17,988 nt of DNA from Thermoprotei archaeon (GTDB taxonomy: Archaea; Thermoproteota; Thermoprotei; Thermofilales; B20-G17), in the NCBI GenBank assembly GCA_003650785.1, contig QMRW01000012.1:1-17988 (forward strand), given 5' to 3'. The position numbers were made by a program, and so were the translations under genes. Positions within the stretch are counted from its first letter, which is position 1. Each line of letters opens with the position of its first letter. Below are positions 1-6,911 of the stretch, piece after piece. The notes under the pieces are model-generated. The model was not told the DNA's origin and did not search any database. It saw only the letters and a program-made list of their open reading frames with translations.

Positions 1-510
1 ATCATACTCTTTGGAAGTATTGCTAGAGGAGATTACGATGAATATTCAGACTATGATCTATTGGTCATATTTAAGGATAAAGAGAGTATGTGGAGTAGAT
101 GGGATGAGCTCTTTAGAAGAGTAGGAAGATTGAATTTGCTAATTCATTTGATACCCCTTAGTTATGAAGAATTTCTAAAAAGTGAAGAAACATTTCTCGA
201 AGAGATATATAAAGATGGAATATTACTCTATGCAAAATATCCTTTTTCCATTCACTTAAAACCTCTACACTTCAGACATAAAAAACTCATAATATATAGC
301 CTAAGAGGACTTGAACAGAAGGAGAAGGTGAAATTACTCTATAGACTTTATGGTAAAAGAAACTTGAAGAAGCCTGGACTCTTGGAGAGATTAGATGGAG
401 AGAGGTTAAGTGAGGGATGTATAATTGTACCGGAAGAAAATTCAAGGTATATTCTTGAAATTCTACGGAAATTTGGAGTAAAAGTGCATGTACTGGATGT
501 CTACGCATAA
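1..510 (+). CDS. MNT-type nucleotidyltransferase domain protein (5' end outside window)
   Basis: The frame is open from the first base, and the nucleotidyltransferase signature lies in the first 22 visible residues: FGSIARGDYDEYSDYDLLV. This fits the GS-X10-DXD motif of the DNA polymerase beta superfamily, with the two metal-binding aspartates at visible residues 17 and 19. The true start is therefore upstream of the window, and a TTG at base 61 is only internal. At the place where many family members carry a third acidic residue before a hydrophobic strand, this protein reads LLIHLIPLS (H49), so it may be catalytically weak or belong to a subfamily without that residue. The remaining 120 residues form a helix-rich extension that I do not recognise, ending in a hydrophobic segment (VKVHVLDVYA). 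The gene ends in tandem TAA TAA. Minimal nucleotidyltransferases often act as AMP-transferring toxins or adaptors with HEPN partners, but no HEPN gene is visible downstream, so the substrate is unknown. Confidence 0.85.
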   Translation: MILFGSIARGDYDEYSDYDLLVIFKDKESMWSRWDELFRRVGRLNLLIHLIPLSYEEFLKSEETFLEEIYKDGILLYAKYPFSIHLKPLHFRHKKLIIYSLRGLEQKEKVKLLYRLYGKRNLKKPGLLERLDGERLSEGCIIVPEENSRYILEILRKFGVKVHVLDVYA

Positions 511-654
511 TAAAGACATCATAAGAGTAGCCTGATTAGAGTTAGAAGTAATTTGCTACAAGTGGCAAAGTGTCCGATAAGAGGGCAAAGCTTATTTTAC
601 TCAGCTTTCTCTTAATGAAGTGGACTGTGAAGAGGACATATGGATAGTAGAGAA

Positions 655-728
655 GGGCCCGTAGCTCAGTCAGGTAGAGCATCCGGCTCTTAACCGGATG
701 GTCGAGGGTTCAAATCCCTCCGGGCCCG
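655..728 (+). tRNA. tRNA-Lys, anticodon CTT
   Basis: A full cloverleaf can be folded by eye. The 7-bp acceptor stem pairs GGGCCCG (655-661) with CGGGCCC (721-727), followed by discriminator G728. The D stem is GCTC/GAGC, the anticodon stem is TCCGG/CCGGA around the loop CTCTTAA, and the T arm is GAGGG-TTCAAAT-CCCTC. The anticodon at 689-691 is CTT, which reads AAG lysine codons. There is no intron, and CCA is not encoded, as is common in archaea. The wobble base is C, so this tRNA is not a substrate for the wobble-uridine enzymes encoded near 9.5-11.6 kb. A pyrimidine-rich run follows at 738-750. Confidence 0.96.
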
Positions 729-737
729 CTAGGAAAG

Positions 738-764
738 GTCTTTCCCTTTCACATACCTCATTTT
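738..764 (+). terminator. pyrimidine/T-rich stretch after tRNA-Lys, probable terminator
   Basis: Just after the mature tRNA 3' end come a TCTTTCCCTTTC run and then CATTTTAC. Archaeal RNA polymerase terminates on T-rich tracts without needing a strong hairpin. A short GGAAAG/CTTTCC inverted repeat overlaps the start, but its loop is too small to be convincing. Confidence 0.4.
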
Positions 765-778
765 ACAAGCCAGGGTAA

Positions 779-889
779 AGCTACCCACTAACTCTCTTTG
801 AAAATGTAGAGGCGAATAAGAAAGTTGACTATGACGTAGTCGCAGAGCTGTACTGTGATTTTATGAGCATAGCTCCACACTTTAGATAA
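779..889 (+). pseudogene. Short coding-like frame between tRNA-Lys and dphB, possible gene remnant
   Basis: Between a TAA at 776 and a TAA at 887 one frame stays open for 36 codons. Its translation looks like protein rather than noise, for example VDYDVVAELYCDFMSIAPHF at the end. It has no acceptable start codon except an ATG at 863, eight codons before the stop. I do not recognise the family. It could be the tail of a decayed gene, because regions downstream of archaeal tRNA genes are common integration sites, or simply a chance open frame. No repeat of the tRNA 3' end was found in the window, so integration is not demonstrated. Confidence 0.2.
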
Positions 890-896
890 ATCCTTA
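881..896 (+). promoter_or_regulatory. Candidate TATA-like element for the dphB operon
   Basis: TTTAGATAAATCCTTA lies about 40 bases before the chosen dphB start. This would place transcription initiation near 910-915 and leave a short leader that contains the GGTGATC Shine-Dalgarno sequence at 920. The match is by composition and spacing only. Confidence 0.3.
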
Positions 897-919
897 AGAT
901 TTCACGTCTAGTATTGAAT

Positions 920-926
920 GGTGATC
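920..926 (+). promoter_or_regulatory. Shine-Dalgarno GGTGATC choosing the dphB TTG start
   Basis: GGTGATC complements the archaeal 16S rRNA tail. It ends just before TTG at 929, which gives the N-terminus MLYFIGLGI typical of diphthine synthases. The upstream TTG at 914 would place this signal inside the gene. Confidence 0.7.
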
Positions 927-928
927 AC

Positions 929-1762
929 TTGCTATACTTCATAGGTCTAGGAATCTCTGAGAAAGGATTGAGCATTGAAGCTCTCGAAATCCTCAGAAGA
1001 GTAGACACCGTATTTTTAGAACTCTACACCAGTATAATACCCGACTTTAAACTAGACTGGCTAGAAAACATGTTAGGAAGAAAAATAAGGGTAGTAGATA
1101 GAGAGGACTTAGAGGAAAGAGGAGGAGAAGATATACTTAGGGAGGCTAAGGTAGCAGATGTAGCACTTCTTACTCCAGGTGATCCCTTCATAGCTACAAC
1201 CCATATAGTACTGAGAATAGAAGCTGAGAGAAGGAATATTAAGACAAGGATTATTCATTCATCCTCCATAATTACAGCAGCTTTCAGCTCCTGCGGATTA
1301 CAAGTATATAAAATGGGTAGAATAGTGACCATAACGATACCTGAACCTAAAGTAGGGTACAGGCCAATCACCCCATACCTTGTACTCAAGGAAAACTTGG
1401 AGAGAGGACTGCATACACTATTCCTACTTGAGATAAGAGCGGAGTCAGGGGAGTTCTTAACAATCCCTAAAGCACTAGAGCTCCTAGAGGACATGGATAG
1501 AAGAGTTGGTGAAGAGTCCATTGTAGATGATAATACTTTAGTAGTAGGCCTAGCGAGAGTAGGAACACCTAACGAATATATAGCAGCTGGTTCTCTCTCC
1601 GAGCTTAAAGATATCGAGTTTGGTCCACCACCATACTCTCTGATAATACCTGGAGTACTTCATCCAATCGAAGAGGAAGCCTTAACTACACTATTTGACT
1701 GTAAATTAGAGGTGATAGAGGGTTGGAGAGAGAGAGTGAAGAGCGTATTAAAAAATACATAG
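929..1762 (+). CDS. dphB: Diphthine synthase (SAM-dependent methyltransferase of diphthamide pathway)
   Basis: This enzyme uses S-adenosylmethionine to methylate the modified histidine of elongation factor 2, an intermediate step toward diphthamide. It belongs to the tetrapyrrole-methylase (COBF-type) fold. Visible signatures are the N-terminal strand and glycine turn (YFIGLGI), the LTPGDPFIATTH motif near residue 85, the IHSSSI segment about 25 residues later, and GPPPYSLIIPG near the C-terminus. At 277 residues it is near the usual archaeal length of 255-270. I chose TTG 929 over TTG 914 because of the GGTGATC sequence at 920 and because family members begin directly with the first beta strand. 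The 3' end overlaps the next gene by 40 bases, which implies one transcript. The family assignment is firm; its action on EF2 is known from the family, not from this sequence. Confidence 0.95.
   Translation: MLYFIGLGISEKGLSIEALEILRRVDTVFLELYTSIIPDFKLDWLENMLGRKIRVVDREDLEERGGEDILREAKVADVALLTPGDPFIATTHIVLRIEAERRNIKTRIIHSSSIITAAFSSCGLQVYKMGRIVTITIPEPKVGYRPITPYLVLKENLERGLHTLFLLEIRAESGEFLTIPKALELLEDMDRRVGEESIVDDNTLVVGLARVGTPNEYIAAGSLSELKDIEFGPPPYSLIIPGVLHPIEEEALTTLFDCKLEVIEGWRERVKSVLKNT
1709..1716 (+). promoter_or_regulatory. Shine-Dalgarno GAGGTGAT inside dphB for the next gene
   Basis: An eight-base match to the 16S rRNA tail lies within the dphB coding region, six bases before TTG 1723. It strongly supports a TTG start and a 40-base gene overlap for the DUF357 fusion gene. 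Confidence 0.8.
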
Positions 1763-2394
1763 GCTATGTCGAAAAAGTACTGGCTGAAATTAAAGGTAAA
1801 TATAAGGGAAAGGTAGAGAAGCTCATAGAGTTAGCTGAATCCTACATGAAAGATGCGAAGTACTACCTAAGTAAAGGAAACTCGATCACTAGTACCTCCT
1901 GCATAGCCTATGCTGAAGGACTTCTAGATGCTCTCAGACTTCTAGGATTCGTAGACTTCGAGTGGAGGAGTAGAGAGCCTACGGTAATAGTAGGAGGAGT
2001 ATTCGACCTCCTCCACCCTGGACATATATATTTCCTAAAAGAGGCTAGAAAGCTAGGTAGACTAGTGGTAGTAGTAGCTAGCGACGAGACTGTACGCATT
2101 AGTAAGGGTAGAGAACCTATATTTAACCAGGATCAGAGAGCTGAAATAGTAGGATCACTAGTTTATGTGGATAAAGTCATAAAAGGTGGTAGAACTATAG
2201 ATATAAAAAGCGTGATAGAACGTGTAAAGCCAGAAGTAATAGTAATAGGCCCGGATCAGGATAAACTAGAATCTATAATTAAAGATATAATCAAATCCAT
2301 GGGAATTGATGTTAAAATATATAGGATTAGGGAAAAGGTGCCTATGTGTAGCTCATCAATAATAGCTAGGAAGCTCATGAGTGGCCCCCTTTAG
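1723..2394 (+). CDS. DUF357 - cytidylyltransferase-like fusion protein (FAD-synthase-like)
   Basis: This is a two-domain protein. Residues about 1-75 are an all-helical domain of the DUF357 type (KYIGYVEKVLAEIKG, then a helix rich in alanine and tyrosine). Residues 87-220 are a HxGH nucleotidylyltransferase domain with GGVFDLLHPGHIYFLKEA at 91-108, VIVIGPDQD at 173-180 and a C-terminal CSSSIIARKL motif that fits the nucleotide-binding end of the fold. The spacing and the GPDQD motif resemble archaeal FAD synthases (FMN adenylyltransferase), but glycerol-3-phosphate or other cytidylyltransferases share the fold, so the substrate is inferred. The role of DUF357 is unknown. Translation starts at TTG 1723 behind a strong Shine-Dalgarno sequence inside dphB. 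The 3' end overlaps the convergent endonuclease V gene by 20 bases. Confidence 0.88.
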   Translation: MERESEERIKKYIGYVEKVLAEIKGKYKGKVEKLIELAESYMKDAKYYLSKGNSITSTSCIAYAEGLLDALRLLGFVDFEWRSREPTVIVGGVFDLLHPGHIYFLKEARKLGRLVVVVASDETVRISKGREPIFNQDQRAEIVGSLVYVDKVIKGGRTIDIKSVIERVKPEVIVIGPDQDKLESIIKDIIKSMGIDVKIYRIREKVPMCSSSIIARKLMSGPL

Positions 2395-3079
2395 AGCAGT
2401 GCTTTTTCAATAGTCTACGCCTGTATCTGCTAGCCAATAGGTGGGCTTGTCTAGTAGGTTCTGGGTGTGCCTGTCCTTCTTTGGTAGTATCTAAGACCAG
2501 TCTTATCGCAGACTCAAGTGATATCATATTACCTATACTCACGTAGACAGGTTTCGAATCAGCTCTTATCCTCACAGCAGCACCTATAATCTCATCTCTA
2601 TGGCGGATATAGGCTATATTACCTACCCACTCACCTACTTTACCACATAGTAGTCTCTTTGCTACTCCAATAGTCGGAATACCTAGAGATACCCCTAAAT
2701 GACTTGCGAACCCCAGTCTATAGGGGTGAGCATAACCATGTGCATCAACCATTAACACATCAGGCAATCTACGTAATTTAAGGATAGCCTGAACAGCAGG
2801 CTTTAACTCTCTAAAGGATAGAAGTGTTGGAATGTAGGGAAAGTTCGTTCTCACCACTGCAACACTCTTATCCACAGTCTCTAGTGTGCCATATTTTAAG
2901 AGGACTGCAGCACCAATACCGGTATCACTTATATAGGCGACATCAACACCAGCCACTAAGTTAGGTGGATATTTGAAGACATCATGCTTGAGTATTCTGA
3001 GGGACAACATCTTCTGAATCTCACGAGCCTTTTCAATCGAAAAGTATCTAGGTGTTCTAACAGACTTCAGCAGTACCAC
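2375..3079 (-). CDS. nfi: Endonuclease V (deoxyinosine/inosine-specific endonuclease)
   Basis: The enzyme cleaves DNA, and in several organisms RNA, at the second phosphodiester bond 3' to a hypoxanthine, the product of adenine deamination. All family landmarks are visible: GVDVAY with metal-binding D46, the wedge motif PYIP at 81-84, LSFRE with E91, VDAHGYAHPYRLG with D112, PTIGVAKR with K141, PVYVSIGN, and PTRQAH with H213 near the end. At 234 residues it is of normal length. The nominal start is GTG at 3079, but the Shine-Dalgarno GGAGGTG overlaps that GTG, so initiation could lie a few codons later (CTG) without affecting any motif. It overlaps the translin-like gene by 23 bases, implying cotranscription and coupling. 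Confidence 0.95.
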   Translation of the reverse strand: MVLLKSVRTPRYFSIEKAREIQKMLSLRILKHDVFKYPPNLVAGVDVAYISDTGIGAAVLLKYGTLETVDKSVAVVRTNFPYIPTLLSFRELKPAVQAILKLRRLPDVLMVDAHGYAHPYRLGFASHLGVSLGIPTIGVAKRLLCGKVGEWVGNIAYIRHRDEIIGAAVRIRADSKPVYVSIGNMISLESAIRLVLDTTKEGQAHPEPTRQAHLLASRYRRRLLKKHCSKGGHS

Positions 3080-3680
3080 CTCCTGCTAATTTCCTCATAT
3101 CCTCACATCCTCTTGCAAATATGAGCACATTCTTGGTATCGTCCAGCATCCTCCTCACAAGATCACACTTACGTCTAAACCCAGGTAATATAGAGTCTGG
3201 ATAGTTTAGAACGCTCAACTCCATGTATATCCCCTCCATAAAATTAAGCACTCTATCTGCTCTATCGAGATCTCCTTTTCTTACATATTCAAGAGCTAAT
3301 CTCCTAAGTTCGCCTACAGCTTCAAGTACACCTAGGATGTATGGTATGGGCTCAACATTAAGGTCTCTAAATAATGGAACTTTTCCTCTAGTCACTATAG
3401 TATAAACTACATACGATTCTACATACTCCACCAATACATTACAGACCATATTACTGTGATACAATCTTGGGACCTTAGAGGCTATTCTCATAAACTCCTC
3501 CTTAAGCACTGTCATTTCACGGATTAGCTTCTCAGAAGTAGAGAACTCTTCCTGTTGAATACTGTGTATTATCTTCTTAGAGTACCTGATTATATCTCTA
3601 GAAATCTTTAACAGTTTTTCTCTACAAGAATCCAGCTCGTCCAGATAGTTCACTATCTCATTCAGATTCAGTATACTCAT
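3057..3680 (-). CDS. Translin/TRAX family RNA-binding protein (archaeal C3PO-like)
   Basis: This is an all-alpha protein of 207 residues, the usual size for the translin family. It shows the TRAX-like hallmarks: LVEYVES with acidic residues E85 and E88, PYILGVLEAVGELRR at 113-127, KGDLDRA at 135-141, and a C-terminal helix ending VLIFARG. In eukaryotes translin and TRAX form the octameric C3PO ribonuclease. Archaeoglobus has a homo-oligomeric version in which the equivalent glutamates take part in RNA cleavage. The presence of the EYVE pair suggests a catalytically competent TRAX-like protein rather than a translin-like one; this is inference from motif similarity. The start ATG 3680 has no Shine-Dalgarno, but a TATA-like TTTAAT lies 27 bases upstream, so the mRNA is probably leaderless. 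It is followed by endonuclease V with a 23-base overlap. Confidence 0.88.
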   Translation of the reverse strand: MSILNLNEIVNYLDELDSCREKLLKISRDIIRYSKKIIHSIQQEEFSTSEKLIREMTVLKEEFMRIASKVPRLYHSNMVCNVLVEYVESYVVYTIVTRGKVPLFRDLNVEPIPYILGVLEAVGELRRLALEYVRKGDLDRADRVLNFMEGIYMELSVLNYPDSILPGFRRKCDLVRRMLDDTKNVLIFARGCEDMRKLAGGGTAEVC

Positions 3681-3703
3681 AGTAGAGATTTAGTAGAAGT
3701 CTG

Positions 3704-3711
3704 TATTAAAC
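3704..3711 (-). promoter_or_regulatory. TATA-like box for the translin-endonuclease V operon
   Basis: On the minus strand this reads GTTTAATA, centred about 27 bases before ATG 3680. That spacing puts the transcription start at or next to the A of the start codon, consistent with a leaderless mRNA. Confidence 0.5.
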
Positions 3712-3717
3712 ATGCTC

Positions 3718-3729
3718 TTATTTAAATAA
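3718..3729 (+). promoter_or_regulatory. TATA box of the methionine aminopeptidase gene
   Basis: TTATTTAAATAA is a perfect palindrome centred 29 bases before ATG 3753, the right distance for transcription starting at or just before the start codon. Being palindromic, it could also serve the divergent translin operon. Confidence 0.6.
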
Positions 3730-3752
3730 GCGTAACTTAAGTAGAAAGTGGT

Positions 3753-4673
3753 ATGATAGATTACTACCTACGGGCTGGTAAGATAGTACACCAAGTATTA
3801 AGACTTGCACTAGATATAGTAGAACCAGGGGAAGAAATCAGTTCTATATGCAGAAGGTTAGAGGATGAGATCTTCAAAGCAAATGCTAGACCAGCTTTTC
3901 CGATAAATATATCCATAGATCAAGTAGCAGCACATGATACGGCTAGAATAAATGATACAAGAATAGTACCAGAGAAAGGTATAATCAAAGTTGATGTGGG
4001 AGCACATGTAGAAGGCTACATAGCTGATGCAGCTATATCAATACCCCTAAGCAATACTAGAATTGAGAGAGAACTTATAGAAGCTAGTGCTAATGCTCTT
4101 AGAGAGGCCATTCGAATCTTTAGTAGTAATGTAAGACTAGCTGACATAGGATTTGCGATAGAGAGAGCTATTCGTTCTAGAGGGTTCAACCCTATAGTAA
4201 ACCTTTCCGGACACTTGATAAATAGGTATAGACTTCATGCTGGAAAGAGTGTACCCAATATAGGTAACATACACATGAGGGAGGTAGTAAAGGTAGGTGA
4301 AGTATATGCAATAGAGCCCTTCACTACGAATGGAATAGGAGAGGTAGTAGCAGGAGACTATACGACTATATTCAGGTTAATAGGAGTGAGAAGGATTAAG
4401 AGGGATAGAGTACTGAATGAACTTACTAGGATAATATGGAAAAACTATGACTCCCTCCCCTTTGCTGAGAGGTGGTTATACACGATTACAAACGATCCCT
4501 TAATCTCGGAGAGAATTAGAAGCCTAGAGAGACATCGAATAGTAATGGGCTACCCTATACTCGTGGAGAGGAGTGGAGGAGTAGTAGCACAGTTTGAGGA
4601 TACTATAATAGTGCTAGAGGATAGGGTAGTAAACTTAACTAAAAGTATAGAACTACTAGGAGAAGTACTTTAG
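3753..4673 (+). CDS. map: Methionine aminopeptidase, type II
   Basis: It removes the initiator methionine from nascent proteins as a dimetal hydrolase. All five metal ligands of the pita-bread fold can be seen: D81 (IKVDVG), D92 (IADAA), H154 (LSGH), E188 (AIEPF) and E282 (QFEDTIIV). The substrate-site histidines H61 (AAHD) and H162 are also present. The roughly 60-residue helical insertion between E188 and E282 marks type II, the archaeal/eukaryotic class. At 306 residues it is slightly longer than the usual 295. The ATG start lacks a Shine-Dalgarno, and a TATA box sits 29 bases upstream, suggesting leaderless translation. The gatE gene follows after 47 bases on the same strand. Confidence 0.96.
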   Translation: MIDYYLRAGKIVHQVLRLALDIVEPGEEISSICRRLEDEIFKANARPAFPINISIDQVAAHDTARINDTRIVPEKGIIKVDVGAHVEGYIADAAISIPLSNTRIERELIEASANALREAIRIFSSNVRLADIGFAIERAIRSRGFNPIVNLSGHLINRYRLHAGKSVPNIGNIHMREVVKVGEVYAIEPFTTNGIGEVVAGDYTTIFRLIGVRRIKRDRVLNELTRIIWKNYDSLPFAERWLYTITNDPLISERIRSLERHRIVMGYPILVERSGGVVAQFEDTIIVLEDRVVNLTKSIELLGEVL

Positions 4674-4720
4674 TACCGAAGATATTTTACCTTAGTAGGT
4701 TACTATTAGATGAGAGTACC

Positions 4721-6628
4721 ATGGAACTTGACTATCAAAAACTGGGATTAAAAGTAGGATTAGAATTTCATCAGATGTTAGATACTAAGGGGAAGCTCTT
4801 CTGTTCTTGCCCTACTAAAATATCTAAGGAAAAGGCATCACTAAAACTCCTACGGTACTTACGACCAGCACAAAGTGAGCTAGGGGAAGTAGATCCAGCT
4901 GCACAATTCGAGTACGAACGAAAAAGAACATTCATATACGAGTACTCACCACAGTGGGCATGTCTTGTTGAACTGGATGAAGAACCTCCTCACGATCTAG
5001 ATAGAGAGGCTCTAAGGATAGCACTAACGATAGCACTAATGCTTGGATCTAAACCTGTTGATGAAGTTCAAGTCATGCGTAAGATTGTGATAGATGGATC
5101 AAACACTACAGGTTTTCAGAGAACTGCACTAATAGCTATAGGAGGTAGTATTCGTGTAGATGGAAAAGAAATACCAATACAGACTATATGTCTCGAGGAG
5201 GATGCTGCTAGAATAATCGATGTTAGGGGGGACCTGGTAAACTATAGGTTAGATAGATTAGGAATACCACTTATAGAGATAGCTACAGCACCTGTAATAA
5301 ACAGTCCTGAAGAAGCAGAACTAGTAGCACTAAGAATAGGACAGCTACTTAGGATAACGGGAATGGTAAAACGAGGTCTTGGTACTATAAGACAGGACTT
5401 GAATGTATCTATCAAGGAAGGGGCAAAAATTGAGATCAAAGGAGTTCAAAAACTAGAGTTAATAAGCAAGGTTATAAAATATGAAGTACTCAGACAGTAT
5501 AATCTACTTAAGATAAGAGATGAGTTGAGAAAGAGAGGTATCAATAAAGAAGATCTAGAGGAGAATATCGTAGATGTAACAGAGCACTTCCAAGATACCA
5601 ATTGCAGGGTGATTAAGAAGGTATTGAAGAGAAATGGTAGAGTTCTTGCTATAAAGCTGAAAGGCTTTAAAGGCCTTCTAGGCCTTGAAATTCAACCAAA
5701 GAGGAGATTTGGCACAGAACTAGCAGACTACGCTAGAGCGTGGACAGGAATAGGAGGGATATTCCACAGCGATGAACTTCCTGCTTACGGTATAACAGAG
5801 GAGGAAGTACTCAAAGTAAATAAGGCATTAGATCTAGAAGAGTACGATGCATTCGTACTAATCGCAGGGCCCCCTGAGAGGTGTAGGAGAGCACTGGAAA
5901 TAATACTCGAGAGAGCTAAAGCAGCATTAAATGGAGTTCCTGAGGAGACTCGTGGCCCTAACCCCGATGGAACTACTCATTACACCAGACCCAGACCTGG
6001 TGCAGCTAGGATGTATCCCGAGACAGATATTAGACCGGTTAGGATAACTAAGGAAATGCTAGAGGAGATAAAGTCTAAGCTTCCAGAGCCTCCAGAGAAG
6101 AAGTATGAGAGATTCATAAAGGAGTATAGATTAGGAGAGGAGCTAGCTAGGAAGATGTTAAGATCGTACTACCTAGACCTCTTTGAGAGAATAGTAGAAG
6201 AGTGTAGAGTATCTCCTAGACTTGTAGCCAGCGTTCTAGAGGACGTGATGAAGGGATTAAGAAGAGAGGGAGTACCTGTAGAGGAACTCGAGGACAAGAC
6301 GATAGTAGATGTATTCAAGGCTCTAAGCGAGGGAAAAATGTCTAAAGAGGCTATACCAGAAGTACTCAGGTACCTAGCTGAGAATAGAGATAAAGGTGTA
6401 GAGGACGCACTAAGAGATCTAGGAGTTAAAGTACTTAGTCTAGAGGAACTAGATAAGATCATACTTAGAATTCTACAAGAGAATACTGACCTAATAAAGC
6501 GGAAGAGGGAGAGAGCCTTCTCACCGCTCATGGGACTGATAATGAGAGAAGTACGTGGTAAGGTTGATGGAAGAATCGTGAGTGAGAGACTTAAGGAGAA
6601 GCTCTCCGAAATCCTTTCTCAGCTCTAA
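4721..6628 (+). CDS. gatE: Glu-tRNA(Gln) amidotransferase subunit E
   Basis: GatE, with the asparaginase-like GatD, converts Glu-tRNA(Gln) to Gln-tRNA(Gln) in archaea; it binds the tRNA and activates the glutamate. At 635 residues it has the normal size. The N-terminal GLEFHQMLDTKGKLFCSCP segment (13-31), DRLGIPLIEIATAP (178-191) and RQDLNVSI (224-231) are GatB/GatE hallmarks. Residues about 285-400 form the extra GAD-type domain shared with bacterial AspRS, which separates GatE from bacterial GatB. The C-terminal 150 residues are a YqeY-like helical tail that contacts tRNA. No gatD is present in this window, so its partner must lie elsewhere. The gene follows map by 47 bases, probably on the same transcript. 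The last 38 bases overlap the convergent SRP19 gene. Confidence 0.96.
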   Translation: MELDYQKLGLKVGLEFHQMLDTKGKLFCSCPTKISKEKASLKLLRYLRPAQSELGEVDPAAQFEYERKRTFIYEYSPQWACLVELDEEPPHDLDREALRIALTIALMLGSKPVDEVQVMRKIVIDGSNTTGFQRTALIAIGGSIRVDGKEIPIQTICLEEDAARIIDVRGDLVNYRLDRLGIPLIEIATAPVINSPEEAELVALRIGQLLRITGMVKRGLGTIRQDLNVSIKEGAKIEIKGVQKLELISKVIKYEVLRQYNLLKIRDELRKRGINKEDLEENIVDVTEHFQDTNCRVIKKVLKRNGRVLAIKLKGFKGLLGLEIQPKRRFGTELADYARAWTGIGGIFHSDELPAYGITEEEVLKVNKALDLEEYDAFVLIAGPPERCRRALEIILERAKAALNGVPEETRGPNPDGTTHYTRPRPGAARMYPETDIRPVRITKEMLEEIKSKLPEPPEKKYERFIKEYRLGEELARKMLRSYYLDLFERIVEECRVSPRLVASVLEDVMKGLRREGVPVEELEDKTIVDVFKALSEGKMSKEAIPEVLRYLAENRDKGVEDALRDLGVKVLSLEELDKIILRILQENTDLIKRKRERAFSPLMGLIMREVRGKVDGRIVSERLKEKLSEILSQL

Positions 6629-6911
6629 TCTTTATAAGCTCTTTAGCAACTCTGTACAGAAGCTTTGTCTTATTCATCTCAACTCTATCTATCTTGACTA
6701 GAACACATCCTCTATCCTCGAACCATGTAGAGGGGTGTCTTTTATCCGCCTCTAGTATAGCCTCGAAGCCTAGGGACTTCACAGCTTCGAGTACTTCCCA
6801 TGCAGAGGGCCTGTTTACAGCAATGTTTTTAGGTACTCTTCTACCCTCACTTCTAGACTTAGATTTATCAAAGTATAAGGGCCACAGTATGTAATAACCT
6901 CGCTTAATCAT
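6591..6911 (-). CDS. srp19: Signal recognition particle 19 kDa protein
   Basis: SRP19 binds helices 6 and 8 of 7S RNA and prepares them for SRP54 binding, a step in cotranslational targeting to the membrane. Family signatures are the N-terminal ILWPLYFDKSKSRSEGRRVP, AVNRPSAWEV, and the later HPSTWFEDRGCVLVK. At 106 residues it is of normal archaeal length, with a basic C-terminus typical of RNA-binding proteins. The ATG overlaps the TGA of eS8 as ATGA, with GGAGAAG just upstream, which points to translational coupling. Its 3' end overlaps the convergent gatE by 38 bases. Confidence 0.95.
   Translation of the reverse strand: MIKRGYYILWPLYFDKSKSRSEGRRVPKNIAVNRPSAWEVLEAVKSLGFEAILEADKRHPSTWFEDRGCVLVKIDRVEMNKTKLLYRVAKELIKIRAEKGFRRASP

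Noticed and set aside
514..654. Possible C/D box small RNA upstream of tRNA-Lys
   Set aside because: CTGA-like and TGAAG-like words occur, but no properly spaced C, D', C' and D boxes with a terminal stem were found.
731..745. GGAAAG/CTTTCC inverted repeat as a rho-independent hairpin terminator
   Set aside because: Only two bases separate the arms, so the full stem cannot form. The T-rich tract alone is the more likely terminator.
662..762. Minus-strand frame through the tRNA reading like an integrase N-terminus (GPEGFEPST)
   Set aside because: This peptide is the usual antisense translation of a tRNA T arm. The frame has no start codon and stops within the tRNA.
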